Below, piece after piece: positions 16,845 to 25,656 of a stretch of 38,155 nt of DNA (within the stretch, counting starts at the first letter, position 1; each line of letters opens with the position of its first letter). A model generated the notes under the pieces. It searched no databases. It had not been told where the DNA came from and saw nothing but the letters and a program-made list of their open reading frames with translations. Source of the stretch: Thiotrichales bacterium. GTDB taxonomy: Bacteria > Pseudomonadota > Gammaproteobacteria > GCF-002020875. The translations under genes were made by a program, and so were the position numbers. Location of the stretch: contig JABHVM010000003.1 in the NCBI GenBank assembly GCA_018658305.1, forward strand, positions 1-38,155. The letters run 5' to 3'.

Positions 16845-17766
16845 TATATATATCCAGACCTATAGATTTATACGCAACTACGCTTATAACTATAAATCTA
16901 GAATATATAGAACTCTAGCTACAGCTCTAATCATAGCGCTTACCGCCACTCCTGCGCGAGCGGAAGTTACTGTCCTACTACATGGACTACTTGGATCAAG
17001 CTACTCCTGGGAAAAGAGTGGTGCCATTGATGCTCTTAATGAATCAGGTTGGAGACGAGCTGGAAGAATTCAAGTTATAGATGGAGGGGAGATCATATTA
17101 TCAGCTCCAACTAATAACTCGACAGATAGAAATCTAAACCAAAATAAATTTATCTATCTTGCAGACATTCGCAGCTTAATCTCGCTAGAGAAGCAGGCTG
17201 CAGAGCTTGAATTAATCCTTACTACAGTATCTTCGCAACATCCGGATGAACCAATATATCTTGTCGGGCACTCAGCTGGTGGAGTTGTTGCGCGCATGGT
17301 GGTGGTAGCTAACAACATACCAAACATTAGAGCTCTCATAACGATAGCTAGCCCTCACCTTGGCAGCCCTTATGCAAACCTCGCTTATGACATAGCTACG
17401 CTACCATATCCACTGCGCATAATTCCAAAGATGCTAGCCAACAAAAAGTATAAGACGCTACGCAGGTCTCGCGCAATGATTCGTGGACTTATTGTAGCGC
17501 GTCCAAACAGTATGCTCTATTGGCTTAACAGACAACAGCACCCTGACATCAACTATATATCTATTGTAAGGAACCAACTCTTCTCAGAAATAAAAAAAGC
17601 GTTAGTTCCGCTCTGGAGCCAAGATATGAACAGGGTTGCAGCACTACAGGGGAAATCATCTGTTATTCCAACTTATGCGCCACACGCAATAACTGTAGAT
17701 GATGGTTATCTACTAGGTGACATACTAAATATGCTAACTAAGACGCGCCCTCTGTTTACTCAATAA
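16813..17766 (+). CDS. Secreted alpha/beta hydrolase (lipase-like)
   Basis: ATG 16813 gives 317 residues. An N-terminal basic stretch and the hydrophobic LATALIIALTATPARA form a long signal peptide. V-L-L-H-G-L-L-G is the oxyanion-hole motif. GHSAGG carries the nucleophile Ser154, and APHAITVDDGY supplies the probable catalytic His291. This resembles a secreted triacylglycerol lipase or acyl hydrolase. The substrate is unknown. An in-frame TTG at 16792 would add 7 residues, and neither start has a clear ribosome binding site. It overlaps tatD by 32 bases and ends before a probable terminator. Confidence 0.82.
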   Translation: MRRQYLISNYNIYIQTYRFIRNYAYNYKSRIYRTLATALIIALTATPARAEVTVLLHGLLGSSYSWEKSGAIDALNESGWRRAGRIQVIDGGEIILSAPTNNSTDRNLNQNKFIYLADIRSLISLEKQAAELELILTTVSSQHPDEPIYLVGHSAGGVVARMVVVANNIPNIRALITIASPHLGSPYANLAYDIATLPYPLRIIPKMLANKKYKTLRRSRAMIRGLIVARPNSMLYWLNRQQHPDINYISIVRNQLFSEIKKALVPLWSQDMNRVAALQGKSSVIPTYAPHAITVDDGYLLGDILNMLTKTRPLFTQ

Positions 17767-17780
17767 TATACCTAACAACC

Positions 17781-17832
17781 TAACCACTACCCTCTGCAGA
17801 TTGAGGTATAGACGGGTTAAATAATTTTTTTT
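17781..17832 (+). terminator. Probable intrinsic terminator after the hydrolase gene
   Basis: TAACC (17781-17785) can pair with GGTTA (17815-17819), with an inner CCTC/GAGG pairing, and a run of eight T begins at 17825. The stem is interrupted, so strength is uncertain. Confidence 0.45.
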
Positions 17833-17861
17833 ATAAATTAATTAAAAAAAAGGTTCACATT

Positions 17862-17900
17862 TACCTAAAATAGGTAGATAATACCTTCTCTTGTTATATT
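17862..17900 (+). promoter_or_regulatory. Palindrome and candidate -10 upstream of the HU-family gene
   Basis: TACCTA-AAA-TAGGTA (17862-17876) is a perfect 6-3-6 inverted repeat. TATATT at 17895-17900 could be the -10, about 70 bases before ATG. No good -35 is visible, so the palindrome may be an operator or part of an activator-dependent promoter. Confidence 0.4.
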
Positions 17901-17967
17901 ATCTGAATAGAGCATAGCAAGAGCAACAATATTTTTTGATTTATATAAATTTTAGGAGAGGGAATAA

Positions 17968-18294
17968 ATGGCTATAAAAATTACCGCGGTAAAAGAGGCT
18001 TTCACTAAAGCTCAAACAGTAACAGAGATTTCTGAGAACACTGGTCTATCTAAGAAAGCTGTAACAGATGTTATTAATGGACTTGGAATTATTATTGAGC
18101 GTCATATTAAACCACGCTCTGTAGGTCGCTTTGCTCTTCCAGGCATAATGACAATCAAACGCTACAAAAAGAAAGCCACTAAATCGCGCGTAGGTCGTAA
18201 CCCACAGACTGGAGAGGAGATCACCATCTCAGCTAAGCCAGCTCATAATGCTCTAAAAATTACTGCAGCAAAAGCACTTAAAGACATTTTGTAA
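17968..18294 (+). CDS. HU-family DNA-binding protein
   Basis: The 108-residue protein has the HU/IHF fold. An N-terminal helical pair (ENTGLSKKAVTDVINGLG) is followed by beta arms and the signature GRNPQTGEEITI, and by the C-terminal helix ALKITAAKALKDIL. It is a little longer than canonical HU (90), with a more basic central part (IKRYKKKATKSR) and no match to HupA/HupB-type N-terminal MNKTELI, so it is a divergent HU-like protein. AGGAGAGG at 17954-17961 is a strong ribosome binding site. A strong terminator follows, so it is probably a single-gene, highly expressed unit. Confidence 0.9.
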   Translation: MAIKITAVKEAFTKAQTVTEISENTGLSKKAVTDVINGLGIIIERHIKPRSVGRFALPGIMTIKRYKKKATKSRVGRNPQTGEEITISAKPAHNALKITAAKALKDIL

Positions 18295-18314
18295 AATTAG
18301 ACATTAATGTAGAT

Positions 18315-18342
18315 AAAAAAACCCGCAGCTGCGGGTTTTTTT
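18315..18342 (+). terminator. Strong intrinsic terminator after the HU-family gene
   Basis: A perfect self-complementary stem, CCCGCAG/CTGCGGG (18322-18335), has A-runs on the left and seven T on the right. The left A-run also makes it able to act on the minus strand. Confidence 0.93.
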
Positions 18343-18361
18343 AGGAGTACAATTCGGAGCT

Positions 18362-18925
18362 ATGGAAAGATTTTTATTTATATACAACCTACTTGCTGCC
18401 CTTAGTGATGGACGGCTATTTCGTAGTCTATTCTCTACTCTACTAAGAGTTCTATCTGTTGCACTTATTATATATCTAATAGGGGATACTATAGAGAGAT
18501 GGCAAGAGATATATTACGGTAATGAGATAACCACACTATTCATTGGTGAGATGATTCGCATCCTATCTGGATATGCCGTTATTCACCTAATGCTATTAAG
18601 AGCCGCGGAGATTCACACCCTCTCCAACCCTCTCTATACTCTATCTGAAGTGATAACCGTAATAATCAGACTCAGCGGTGAACTCCTATTTATAATAACC
18701 CTAAGCATCACTATAACGACTACCCTTCAACTATTAGGGTTAAATGTTCAACTTCTCATTCCTGAGTTAGCAAAAATTATCAGCCCTCTCCTAGAGCATA
18801 AAAGTGCACTATGGATTGGAGTAGCTGGAACTGGGCTTAGTTTACTCTTTCTTGTTGCTGGTCACTTTGCTAGTGAATTACTAGAGATGATTTTACGACT
18901 CTCTAGAAATTCCGAACCGAGATAA
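18362..18925 (+). CDS. Uncharacterised integral membrane protein
   Basis: I do not recognise this 187-residue protein. Four hydrophobic segments are visible, at about 22-42, 60-80, 95-125 and 150-170, with a basic C-terminus (LRLSRNSEPR). There are no cysteines and no metal-binding pattern. It starts 20 bases after the HU terminator, with GGAG at 18343-18346 and again at 18357-18360. It converges on dnaQ with a 22-base gap. Homologues in related genomes would be needed to name it. Confidence 0.75.
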   Translation: MERFLFIYNLLAALSDGRLFRSLFSTLLRVLSVALIIYLIGDTIERWQEIYYGNEITTLFIGEMIRILSGYAVIHLMLLRAAEIHTLSNPLYTLSEVITVIIRLSGELLFIITLSITITTTLQLLGLNVQLLIPELAKIISPLLEHKSALWIGVAGTGLSLLFLVAGHFASELLEMILRLSRNSEPR

Positions 18926-18947
18926 GAGATCTTTAGCAGCCCTAATG

Positions 18948-19619
18948 TTATAAACTTATTTTCTCAATATAGGAGTTGTGCGCGGCAAGTTCCGCTACAG
19001 TTGCTTTGATAACTGGCAGAGGGGTTCTTGTTTTAGCAAACATCTTAATAGGCTCCACTCCACCACTATCCGCATTACCATCAAAATCTAATCCAGCTTG
19101 TCCTCCAGTCATACTAAGATATACTTCCGCTAGAATCTCCGAGTCGAGGAGAGCTCCATGCAGAGTGCGTTGTGAGTTATCTATATCTAAGCGCCGACAT
19201 ATAGCATCAAGATTATTTTTCTGCCCTGGATACTGTCTACGCGCCATCTGTAAACTATCTGTTATTTCGCAAATAGATTCCAATGGTGGTAGACCTATAT
19301 TCATAAGTTTAAACTCATGATTAAGAAAACCGACATCAAATGGAGCATTGTGAATAATCAGCTCTGCACCTCGCACATACTCAATAAAGTCTTCCACCAC
19401 CTCTGCAAAGCGAGGTTTATCTGCAAGGAACTTATTAGTTATGCCATGCACCTCCATTGCTCCAGCATCTACTTCTCGTTCAGGGTTGATATATTGGTGG
19501 TAGTGGTTATCACTCAATCTGCGATCGATCATCTCCACACAACCAATCTCAATTACTCTATGCCCCTGCTTGGGTTCAAGACCTGTAGTCTCAGTATCTA
19601 ATACAATCTGTCTACTCAT
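18948..19619 (-). CDS. dnaQ: DNA polymerase III epsilon subunit (proofreading exonuclease)
   Basis: The 223-residue DEDDh exonuclease is the proofreading subunit of the replicase. VLDTETTGL supplies Asp8 and Glu10, IIHNAPFDVGFLN the third acidic residue, and LHGALLDSEILAEVY the catalytic His and last Asp. A short C-terminal tail for binding the polymerase alpha subunit is present. It is adjacent to rnhA (6 bases). In E. coli dnaQ and rnhA are divergent, but here they run in the same direction with dnaQ downstream. Confidence 0.95.
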   Translation of the reverse strand: MSRQIVLDTETTGLEPKQGHRVIEIGCVEMIDRRLSDNHYHQYINPEREVDAGAMEVHGITNKFLADKPRFAEVVEDFIEYVRGAELIIHNAPFDVGFLNHEFKLMNIGLPPLESICEITDSLQMARRQYPGQKNNLDAICRRLDIDNSQRTLHGALLDSEILAEVYLSMTGGQAGLDFDGNADSGGVEPIKMFAKTRTPLPVIKATVAELAAHNSYIEKISL

Positions 19620-19625
19620 ATTGAT

Positions 19626-20075
19626 CTACTCACTCATATTCACCGTATCCATACCGCGATTAGCAAGCTCATCGGCGATCTCATTCTCTCTATGCCCACT
19701 ATGTCCCTTTATCCAAGCCCACTCAATATCATACCTCTGCACCAACAGATCTAACTCTTTCCAGAGATCAGAATTTTTAACTGGTTTTCTTGCTGCAGTA
19801 CGCCATCCATTTTTTTTCCAGTTATGAATCCACTTGGTAATTCCATCTTTCACATATTTAGAGTCAGTAGTTATACGCAGAGGTCTATCTCTAGTTATAG
19901 CCTCTAAGGCACGAATAACTGCAGTTAACTCCATTCTATTATTAGTTGACTCCTCTTCCCCACCAAACAGCTCCCTCTCCACAGACCCATAACGCAAAAG
20001 AGCTCCCCATCCTCCTACACCAGGATTGCCACGACAACCTCCATCTGTAAATATCTCTAAAATTTTACTACTCAT
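19626..20075 (-). CDS. rnhA: Ribonuclease HI
   Basis: The 149-residue enzyme degrades the RNA strand of RNA-DNA hybrids. [12 protein letters not shown] supplies the first Asp (residue 11), NNRMELTAV the Glu, [11 protein letters not shown] the second Asp, and [12 protein letters not shown]-x-A-D the His and last Asp. Length is normal. Its start overlaps the upstream methyltransferase gene by 8 bases, and dnaQ follows 6 bases downstream. Confidence 0.96.
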   Translation of the reverse strand: MSSKILEIFTDGGCRGNPGVGGWGALLRYGSVERELFGGEEESTNNRMELTAVIRALEAITRDRPLRITTDSKYVKDGITKWIHNWKKNGWRTAARKPVKNSDLWKELDLLVQRYDIEWAWIKGHSGHRENEIADELANRGMDTVNMSE

Positions 20076-20739
20076 CAGTAACTACCTCTCTATTCATAAC
20101 TCCACCAGTTAAAACTGACGCCTGCCTTCTCCAGAGTGGACGCACTGGGGTTAACGGATGGGTGCGCCTTTTTGCAACTAACTGATAGGATCCTATTTTA
20201 AGTCTAGATAATAGTGGAAGTTGACGCTCGGAAATAATTTCAAAACCTAGTAGAGTTAACCAATCGCTGAGTACAGATAGAGAGAGGTAACGCCAAGGAT
20301 TTAATCTATTGCGTAGAGTCAACATACTCCAAGGAGAGAATCCATAAATTATAAGATCTCCATCTTCATTCAATACTCTAGTAACCTCTCGCAATAGATG
20401 GTGCGGGTCATCAGAAAACTCCAATATATGTGGCAAGATCACCGCTGAAAGTGATTCAGTAGCTATAGGAAGAAGTTCTGCATCCCCATCCAGCACAGCT
20501 AAACTCCGTTTATCAGTTCGTCTAGTCTCCATTATAAAAGGGTGATAGAGCTCTGTTGCATCCTCTGCAAAATTCACCTCTGCCATTCCGATCTGAAGCA
20601 GATGAACGCCATATACTTTTTTTAGAGCATCCCGATTCCACTCTCGCTCCTGTTTAATAAGAGTCTCCCCAGCTACTGAGTTGAACCACTCTTCAAGGCA
20701 CTCTCCTTTATTTATATCTGAAATAACTTTCTTCTTCAT
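20068..20739 (-). CDS. Class I SAM-dependent methyltransferase (YafS-like)
   Basis: ATG 20739 gives 223 residues. [10 protein letters not shown] is motif I of a degenerate Rossmann methyltransferase (usually G-x-G). [29 protein letters not shown], seen here as [14 protein letters not shown] then [10 protein letters not shown], is the post-I to motif II region. The segments [11 protein letters not shown] and Y-G-F-S-P-W-S also fit. This type is commonly found beside rnhA in gammaproteobacteria (YafS position); its substrate is unknown. The frame is open to 20775, but that would overlap the divergent mltD start, so MKKKVISD is preferred. Confidence 0.85.
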   Translation of the reverse strand: MKKKVISDINKGECLEEWFNSVAGETLIKQEREWNRDALKKVYGVHLLQIGMAEVNFAEDATELYHPFIMETRRTDKRSLAVLDGDAELLPIATESLSAVILPHILEFSDDPHHLLREVTRVLNEDGDLIIYGFSPWSMLTLRNRLNPWRYLSLSVLSDWLTLLGFEIISERQLPLLSRLKIGSYQLVAKRRTHPLTPVRPLWRRQASVLTGGVMNREVVTDE

Positions 20740-20745
20740 GTTCGG

Positions 20746-20751
20746 TATAAT
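20746..20751 (+). promoter_or_regulatory. TATAAT box between methyltransferase and mltD
   Basis: Only 21 bases separate the two divergent start codons. TATAAT at 20746-20751 lies 9 bases before the mltD ATG, so a transcript from it would be leaderless or nearly so. No matching -35 was identified with certainty. Confidence 0.35.
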
Positions 20752-20760
20752 AACCCAATT

Positions 20761-22149
20761 ATGGCTACCACTCATCCAAAACTAACAATTAGTTCACTTC
20801 TAATCTTTCTTATATCCACAACATTTCATATAAATGTCGTAGCAACAATAGTAGAAACTGTTCCAGAAATTATCCCAGATAGTGTAGATAACTCAATCTG
20901 GAGTGAAATAGTAGAAGGATTTGCTATAGAGGAGCGCAACGATTCGCGTATTCAGGAACATATTCTCTGGTTTAAAAAAAATCCTGAGTATCTAACTCGC
21001 TCCCTAAATAGATCTAAGCCCTACCTCTACCATATTGTAAAAGAAGCTAAAAGACGCAAAATGCCTTTAGAACTTGCGCTCCTTCCTGTTGTTGAGAGCG
21101 CTTTCCAGACTCACGCTTACTCGCCTGGCAATGCAGCTGGGCTCTGGCAATTTATTCCAGCTACAGGTAAAGCGTATGGACTTGAACAGAGCTGGTGGAT
21201 AGATGAGCGCTACTCACCACTCAAAGCGACAAACTCTGCACTATATTTTCTAACTGATATGGCACGAACATTTGATGGAGATTGGATGCTCGCCCTATCT
21301 GCATACAATGCAGGGGCTGGAAATGTACGCAAAGCTATCCGTAAATTTAGGGAAGCAGAAGAGGCAAAAAATAAGATTAAAGACAAAAACTCAAAGACTA
21401 ATAACAGAGATTTAAAAGTTAAATTTTGGGATTTAGATCTTCCAACCGAAACAAAAAAATATGTCCCTCGTCTACTTGCACTAGCTCATTTTATAGAGAG
21501 AGCAGATGAATACAACTTCTCACTTCCAGAGATTCCAAACCGAGAGCTAACCACCACTACCACACTTAGAGAGCAGCTTGATATAGCCTCTATAGCAGAC
21601 TACTCTGGACTACCTCTAAAAGATATCTACCAATTTAATGCTGGACTTAATCAGTGGGCAACCCCACCAAAAGAGAGATTTAAATTACTACTCCCAACTA
21701 CTCACGTTAATAAATTTAGAGATAACTTAAAAAAAAGAGGAGCCGGAAGTAGAACTCTCTGGATAAGACATCTAATTAAGAGTGGCGACACCCTTGGAGC
21801 GATAGCTCTAAAATATAAAAGTAGTGTCCAGTTAATTAAAAATCAAAACAGAATTAAAGATGACAAAATAGTTGCTGGTAAAAAGTTAACCATCCCCATA
21901 CCATTGCGTTCACTAAAACGCTACACCCATCCAACTCCAACAAAAGTTAGACCAACTTTTCTAACCAAAATGGCAAGCCAGACCATTCGCTACAGAGTAC
22001 GCAAAGGTGATACTCTAAGTGAGATAGCTCATCGTTTCAATATCCCGACCAGAGAACTTATGAAACAGAATAGACTTATATTAGGTGATATTTTAAACAT
22101 AGATGACAAACTAAATATACACCTTGATCCAAAGAAACATAAACAGTAA
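20761..22149 (+). CDS. mltD: Membrane-bound lytic murein transglycosylase D with LysM domains
   Basis: The 462-residue envelope enzyme cleaves peptidoglycan glycan strands with 1,6-anhydro product formation. A hydrophobic N-terminal segment (ISSLLIFLISTTFHINVVAT) acts as a signal or anchor; I see no lipobox cysteine. The SLT domain carries the catalytic Glu in LPVVESAFQTHAYS, followed by G-L-W-Q-F-I-P-A-T-G and LSAYNAGAGNVRKA. Two LysM repeats follow: HLIKSGDTLGAIALKYK and YRVRKGDTLSEIAHRFN. A Lys/Asn-rich insertion (KNKIKDKNSKTNNRD) interrupts the SLT domain near residue 205. psd follows 15 bases downstream. Confidence 0.94.
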   Translation: MATTHPKLTISSLLIFLISTTFHINVVATIVETVPEIIPDSVDNSIWSEIVEGFAIEERNDSRIQEHILWFKKNPEYLTRSLNRSKPYLYHIVKEAKRRKMPLELALLPVVESAFQTHAYSPGNAAGLWQFIPATGKAYGLEQSWWIDERYSPLKATNSALYFLTDMARTFDGDWMLALSAYNAGAGNVRKAIRKFREAEEAKNKIKDKNSKTNNRDLKVKFWDLDLPTETKKYVPRLLALAHFIERADEYNFSLPEIPNRELTTTTTLREQLDIASIADYSGLPLKDIYQFNAGLNQWATPPKERFKLLLPTTHVNKFRDNLKKRGAGSRTLWIRHLIKSGDTLGAIALKYKSSVQLIKNQNRIKDDKIVAGKKLTIPIPLRSLKRYTHPTPTKVRPTFLTKMASQTIRYRVRKGDTLSEIAHRFNIPTRELMKQNRLILGDILNIDDKLNIHLDPKKHKQ

Positions 22150-22164
22150 AACGAAAGAGTAATC

Positions 22165-23073
22165 ATGTTTAAAAATTTAATAAAACCTATAAGCGTAGCC
22201 GTAACTAATAAAGTTTTAGACCTACTCTTTATTGCTCCTATAGCACTACTACCACACCATCTCTTATCTAGAGTTATCCACCGCATAACCCGTTCTACCA
22301 ATAGAACCATCTCTCAGTTCCTTATTAGCAAAGTATGCCGCGCTTATAATATAGACCTATCTATAGCCAAAGAGTCAGATCCAAAACAGTACCTCTCCTT
22401 TAACCTCTTTTTTACTCGTCAACTAAAGATAGATGCTCGCCCTATCACAGCAACTATAGATGCAGTAATAAGTCCAGTTGATGGTGCAGTTAGTCAGTGT
22501 GGAAAAATCCACAAGGAGTCTATCTTGCAAGCTAAAGGGCATAACTTTAGTCTAACTACTCTGTTAGGAGGAGTTGCAGAGCGGGCTACCCAATTTAACA
22601 ACGGTCTCTTCTCAACTATATATCTCTCTCCAAAAGATTACCACCGTATTCATATGCCTCTTGATGGAACTCTAAAAGAGATGGTCTATATTCCAGGAAG
22701 ACTCTATCCAGTCAATAATCCATCTGCTAGAACTGTACCAGGACTATTTGCACGCAACGAACGGGTTGCTGTAATCTTTGATACAGAGGCTGGACCAATG
22801 GCAATGGTGCTAGTTGGCGCGCTCTTTGTGGGAAGTATTGAGACCGTATGGGCTGGTGAAATCACCCCGCCACAAAGAGGATTTGTCCACTACTGGAGGT
22901 ATAGTGGAGATAGTGCCTTAACTCTCAAGAAGGGAGAGGAGATGGGACGATTCAATATGGGCTCAACTGTGATCCTCCTCTTTGGAGAGAGTGCAGTAAA
23001 ATTTAAGCAAGAGCTTAAAACTGGAGCAGAGCTTAAAATGGGTAAACAGATTGGAACTATGCAACCTCTATAG
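22165..23073 (+). CDS. psd: Phosphatidylserine decarboxylase
   Basis: The 302-residue membrane-associated proenzyme makes phosphatidylethanolamine from phosphatidylserine. FNMGSTVILLFG near the C-terminus contains the Gly-Ser self-cleavage site, where Ser becomes the pyruvoyl group. SPVDG (upstream Asp) and YLSPKDYHRIHMP (His) complete the autocatalytic set. The usual LGST appears as MGST. pssA is not in view. The last 17 bases overlap the convergent epmA. Confidence 0.96.
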   Translation: MFKNLIKPISVAVTNKVLDLLFIAPIALLPHHLLSRVIHRITRSTNRTISQFLISKVCRAYNIDLSIAKESDPKQYLSFNLFFTRQLKIDARPITATIDAVISPVDGAVSQCGKIHKESILQAKGHNFSLTTLLGGVAERATQFNNGLFSTIYLSPKDYHRIHMPLDGTLKEMVYIPGRLYPVNNPSARTVPGLFARNERVAVIFDTEAGPMAMVLVGALFVGSIETVWAGEITPPQRGFVHYWRYSGDSALTLKKGEEMGRFNMGSTVILLFGESAVKFKQELKTGAELKMGKQIGTMQPL

Positions 23074-23974
23074 AGAACGGCATAACCTCTTGGATAGTAT
23101 CTTTGCCTTGAGATATCATCATCAATCTATCTACTCCTACAGCCACTCCTGAACACTCAGGCATTCCACTAGCTAACGCCTGCAGCAACTCTTCATCTAG
23201 TGGAACCTCATCCATATTAAGCACTCTACGCTTCTCTAGCTCCTTTTCAAAACGGGTTCGTTGCTCCTTAGCATCGGTCAACTCACGAAAGCCATTAGCG
23301 ATCTCTATCCCGTTCAACAAGAGTTCAAAACGCTCAGCAACTCGCGAATCCTCTGGACTCAATCGAGCTAATGCCGCCTGAGATGCTGGATAGTGAGTAA
23401 GAAAAATTGCAGCATGAGCAAAGCGAGGTTGGATCAGCAGAACCATAAAGTAGTCGATCCATCCATCCCAATCTAGCTCCATCTCATCTGCTGAAGGCAA
23501 CCCCATAGCCAGAGCATACTCTTTTAAAGTCTTCGCATCTGTATCAAGAAGATCTTTAACTCCGACACTCTCAAATGCCTCAGCTACCGTCATCTGCTCT
23601 ATAGATGGAATATCAACAAAGTTACTAACAAGCTCCTCAACCTCAGCCATAAGTTGTTCCATAGTAAAACCAGGACGATACCACTCAAGCAGTAAAAACT
23701 CAGCGTTATGAATAGGGCTCATCTCTTCTGCACGAAACGCTGGAGCAAGTTGATAAATAGATCCACTCCCCTCCGCAAGCAGTCTCTTCATAAAGGACTC
23801 TGGAGAGGTCTGAAGATAGTGTGCGTTAGTTGTTATGATCGACTCAATTGCAGGATCTGGAGTAGTACTAGATGAGAGTAGCGGAGTATCTACCTCTAAA
23901 ATATCTCGTTCTGAAAAAAATGCACGCAGCGCACTAATAAAAGTTGCCCGTTCTCTAAGTTGTTCCCGCTTCAT
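23057..23974 (-). CDS. epmA: Elongation factor P--(R)-beta-lysine ligase
   Basis: The 305-residue protein is a class II lysyl-tRNA-synthetase-like enzyme without the tRNA-binding N-terminal domain. It attaches (R)-beta-lysine to Lys34 of EF-P. Visible motifs are FLEVDTPLLS-type motif 1 (written here DILEVDTPLLSSSTTPDP), S-P-E-S-F-M-K-R-L-L, FRAEEMSPIHNAEFLLLEWY (motif 2), E-I-A-N-G-F-R-E-L, and G-V-A-V-G-V-D-R-L (motif 3). It follows efp by 38 bases on the same strand; epmB is divergent next to efp. Confidence 0.95.
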   Translation of the reverse strand: MKREQLRERATFISALRAFFSERDILEVDTPLLSSSTTPDPAIESIITTNAHYLQTSPESFMKRLLAEGSGSIYQLAPAFRAEEMSPIHNAEFLLLEWYRPGFTMEQLMAEVEELVSNFVDIPSIEQMTVAEAFESVGVKDLLDTDAKTLKEYALAMGLPSADEMELDWDGWIDYFMVLLIQPRFAHAAIFLTHYPASQAALARLSPEDSRVAERFELLLNGIEIANGFRELTDAKEQRTRFEKELEKRRVLNMDEVPLDEELLQALASGMPECSGVAVGVDRLMMISQGKDTIQEVMPFSIEVA

Positions 23975-24012
23975 ATCCTTAACTCCTCGTCTCTAATGAC
24001 TATACTATAATT

Positions 24013-24582
24013 TTAATCCTTTACTCTTGATACATACTCACCACTTCTCGTATCAACTTTTATAACCTCACCCTCCGACACAAATAGCGGAACTCGCACC
24101 ACTGCTCCTGTCTCCAGCGTTGCTGGCTTACCTCCACCTCCTGAAGTATCCCCTCGCAGCCCTGGGTCTGTCTCTGTAATCTCTAACTCCACAAAGTTTG
24201 GCGCTGTAATTGAGATAGGATTTCCATCCCATAATGTTACTAGACAGATCTCCTGACCTTTTAGCCACTTCTCCGTATCTCCCATAGCAGCTGCATCGGC
24301 ACCAATTTGCTCAAAACTCTCTTGGTGCATAAAGTAGAATAGATCTCCGTCAGAATATGAGTACTGATACTCCTCTTCGTGAACATCGGCGCGCTCAACA
24401 GATTCTCCAGATTTAAAAGTTCGCTCTAAGACCTTACCAGCAACTAGTGATTTCAATTTAACTCTATTAAAAGCCTGACCCTTACCTGGCTTCACGATCT
24501 CATTCTCAATAATAGAACAGGGGTTCCCATCAATCATCACCTTTAGACCACCTCTAAACTCACTTGTACTTACTGTTGCCAT
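24013..24582 (-). CDS. efp: Translation elongation factor P
   Basis: The 189-residue EF-P has three beta domains and rescues ribosomes stalled at polyproline. The modified Lys is residue 34 in the loop [27 protein letters not shown]-x-V-P-L-F is the C-terminal signature. Lys at the tip, together with epmA and epmB next door, predicts beta-lysylation and not rhamnosylation. efp and epmB are divergent with 48 bases between starts. Confidence 0.97.
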   Translation of the reverse strand: MATVSTSEFRGGLKVMIDGNPCSIIENEIVKPGKGQAFNRVKLKSLVAGKVLERTFKSGESVERADVHEEEYQYSYSDGDLFYFMHQESFEQIGADAAAMGDTEKWLKGQEICLVTLWDGNPISITAPNFVELEITETDPGLRGDTSGGGGKPATLETGAVVRVPLFVSEGEVIKVDTRSGEYVSRVKD

Positions 24583-24630
24583 ACGCTTCTACCACCTTTT
24601 ATGCTTAACATTTGATAAAATAAAAACAAT

Positions 24631-25656
24631 ATGATACCTGAAACAGAGTGGCAAGAGGAGATCTCCTCATCAATCCGCAACATCGATGAGCTCGCACAAC
24701 GAGTTCAACTATCTATTGCTGATCTGGATACTAACAAACTATTATCAAACATAAATCCTGAAGATCAACATACAAAGTTCCCACTCCGTGTCACAGAGAG
24801 TTATCTGCGTAGAGTTGAAGTTGGTAACTCCAAAGATCCACTACTACTGCAGATCCTCCCAACTGCAACTGAGAACCTACACCAAACTGGCTACAGCCTC
24901 GACCCAGTTGGAGACTGTAGCGCCCAAAAACAAGATGGGGTGATCCAGAAATATCACGGACGAGCGCTGCTCATTACCACTCCAGCCTGCGCAATTCACT
25001 GTCGCTACTGTTTTAGACGGCACTATCCATATAGTGAAAACAGAATATCTGACACCAATTTAGCCGAAGCAATAGAGTGGATAAAAGAGGAAAAATCTCT
25101 GAATGAGATAATTCTAAGCGGCGGAGATCCTATGATGCTCTCAAACCAACGACTTTTCAGAGTGATTGATTCAATTGCAGAGATTCCACATATAAAAACA
25201 GTGCGCATTCACACCCGCATGCCTGTTGTACTACCTAGTCGAATAGATGATATGCTGATTGACAGACTCAGCCAACTTAATATCAACAAAGTTGTAGTGA
25301 TCCACGCCAACCACCCCAATGAAATTAATAGCGAAGTTGAGAGCGCACTATTAAGAATAAAACAGAGCGGCACCATCCTACTCAATCAGAGCGTACTATT
25401 AAAAGGAGTTAACGATAGTGCGTCAACATTAAAGCAACTTAGTCTGCGCCTATTTGATGCTGGAGTAATCCCCTACTACCTCCATACGCTAGACAGGGTC
25501 GTAGGAAGTCATCACTTTGAAGTTAGAGATGAGATTGCCGTTAAAATCATAAAAACTCTCTCCTCACAACTACCTGGATATTTAGTTCCAAAACTAGTGC
25601 GTGAAATTGAGGGAGAGAGTGAAAAGTGTGCTGTTGAGTTTAGTTTAACTCGCTAG
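24631..25656 (+). CDS. epmB: EF-P beta-lysylation protein, lysine 2,3-aminomutase-like
   Basis: The 341-residue radical SAM and PLP enzyme converts (S)-lysine to (R)-beta-lysine for EF-P. The [4Fe-4S] motif C-A-I-H-C-R-Y-C places Cys120, 124 and 127 in the C-x3-C-x2-C arrangement. R-R-H-Y-P-Y and L-S-G-G-D-P-M-M are family signatures. Its size is that of EpmB, shorter than catabolic lysine 2,3-aminomutases. It completes the EF-P modification pathway in the window. Confidence 0.95.
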   Translation: MIPETEWQEEISSSIRNIDELAQRVQLSIADLDTNKLLSNINPEDQHTKFPLRVTESYLRRVEVGNSKDPLLLQILPTATENLHQTGYSLDPVGDCSAQKQDGVIQKYHGRALLITTPACAIHCRYCFRRHYPYSENRISDTNLAEAIEWIKEEKSLNEIILSGGDPMMLSNQRLFRVIDSIAEIPHIKTVRIHTRMPVVLPSRIDDMLIDRLSQLNINKVVVIHANHPNEINSEVESALLRIKQSGTILLNQSVLLKGVNDSASTLKQLSLRLFDAGVIPYYLHTLDRVVGSHHFEVRDEIAVKIIKTLSSQLPGYLVPKLVREIEGESEKCAVEFSLTR

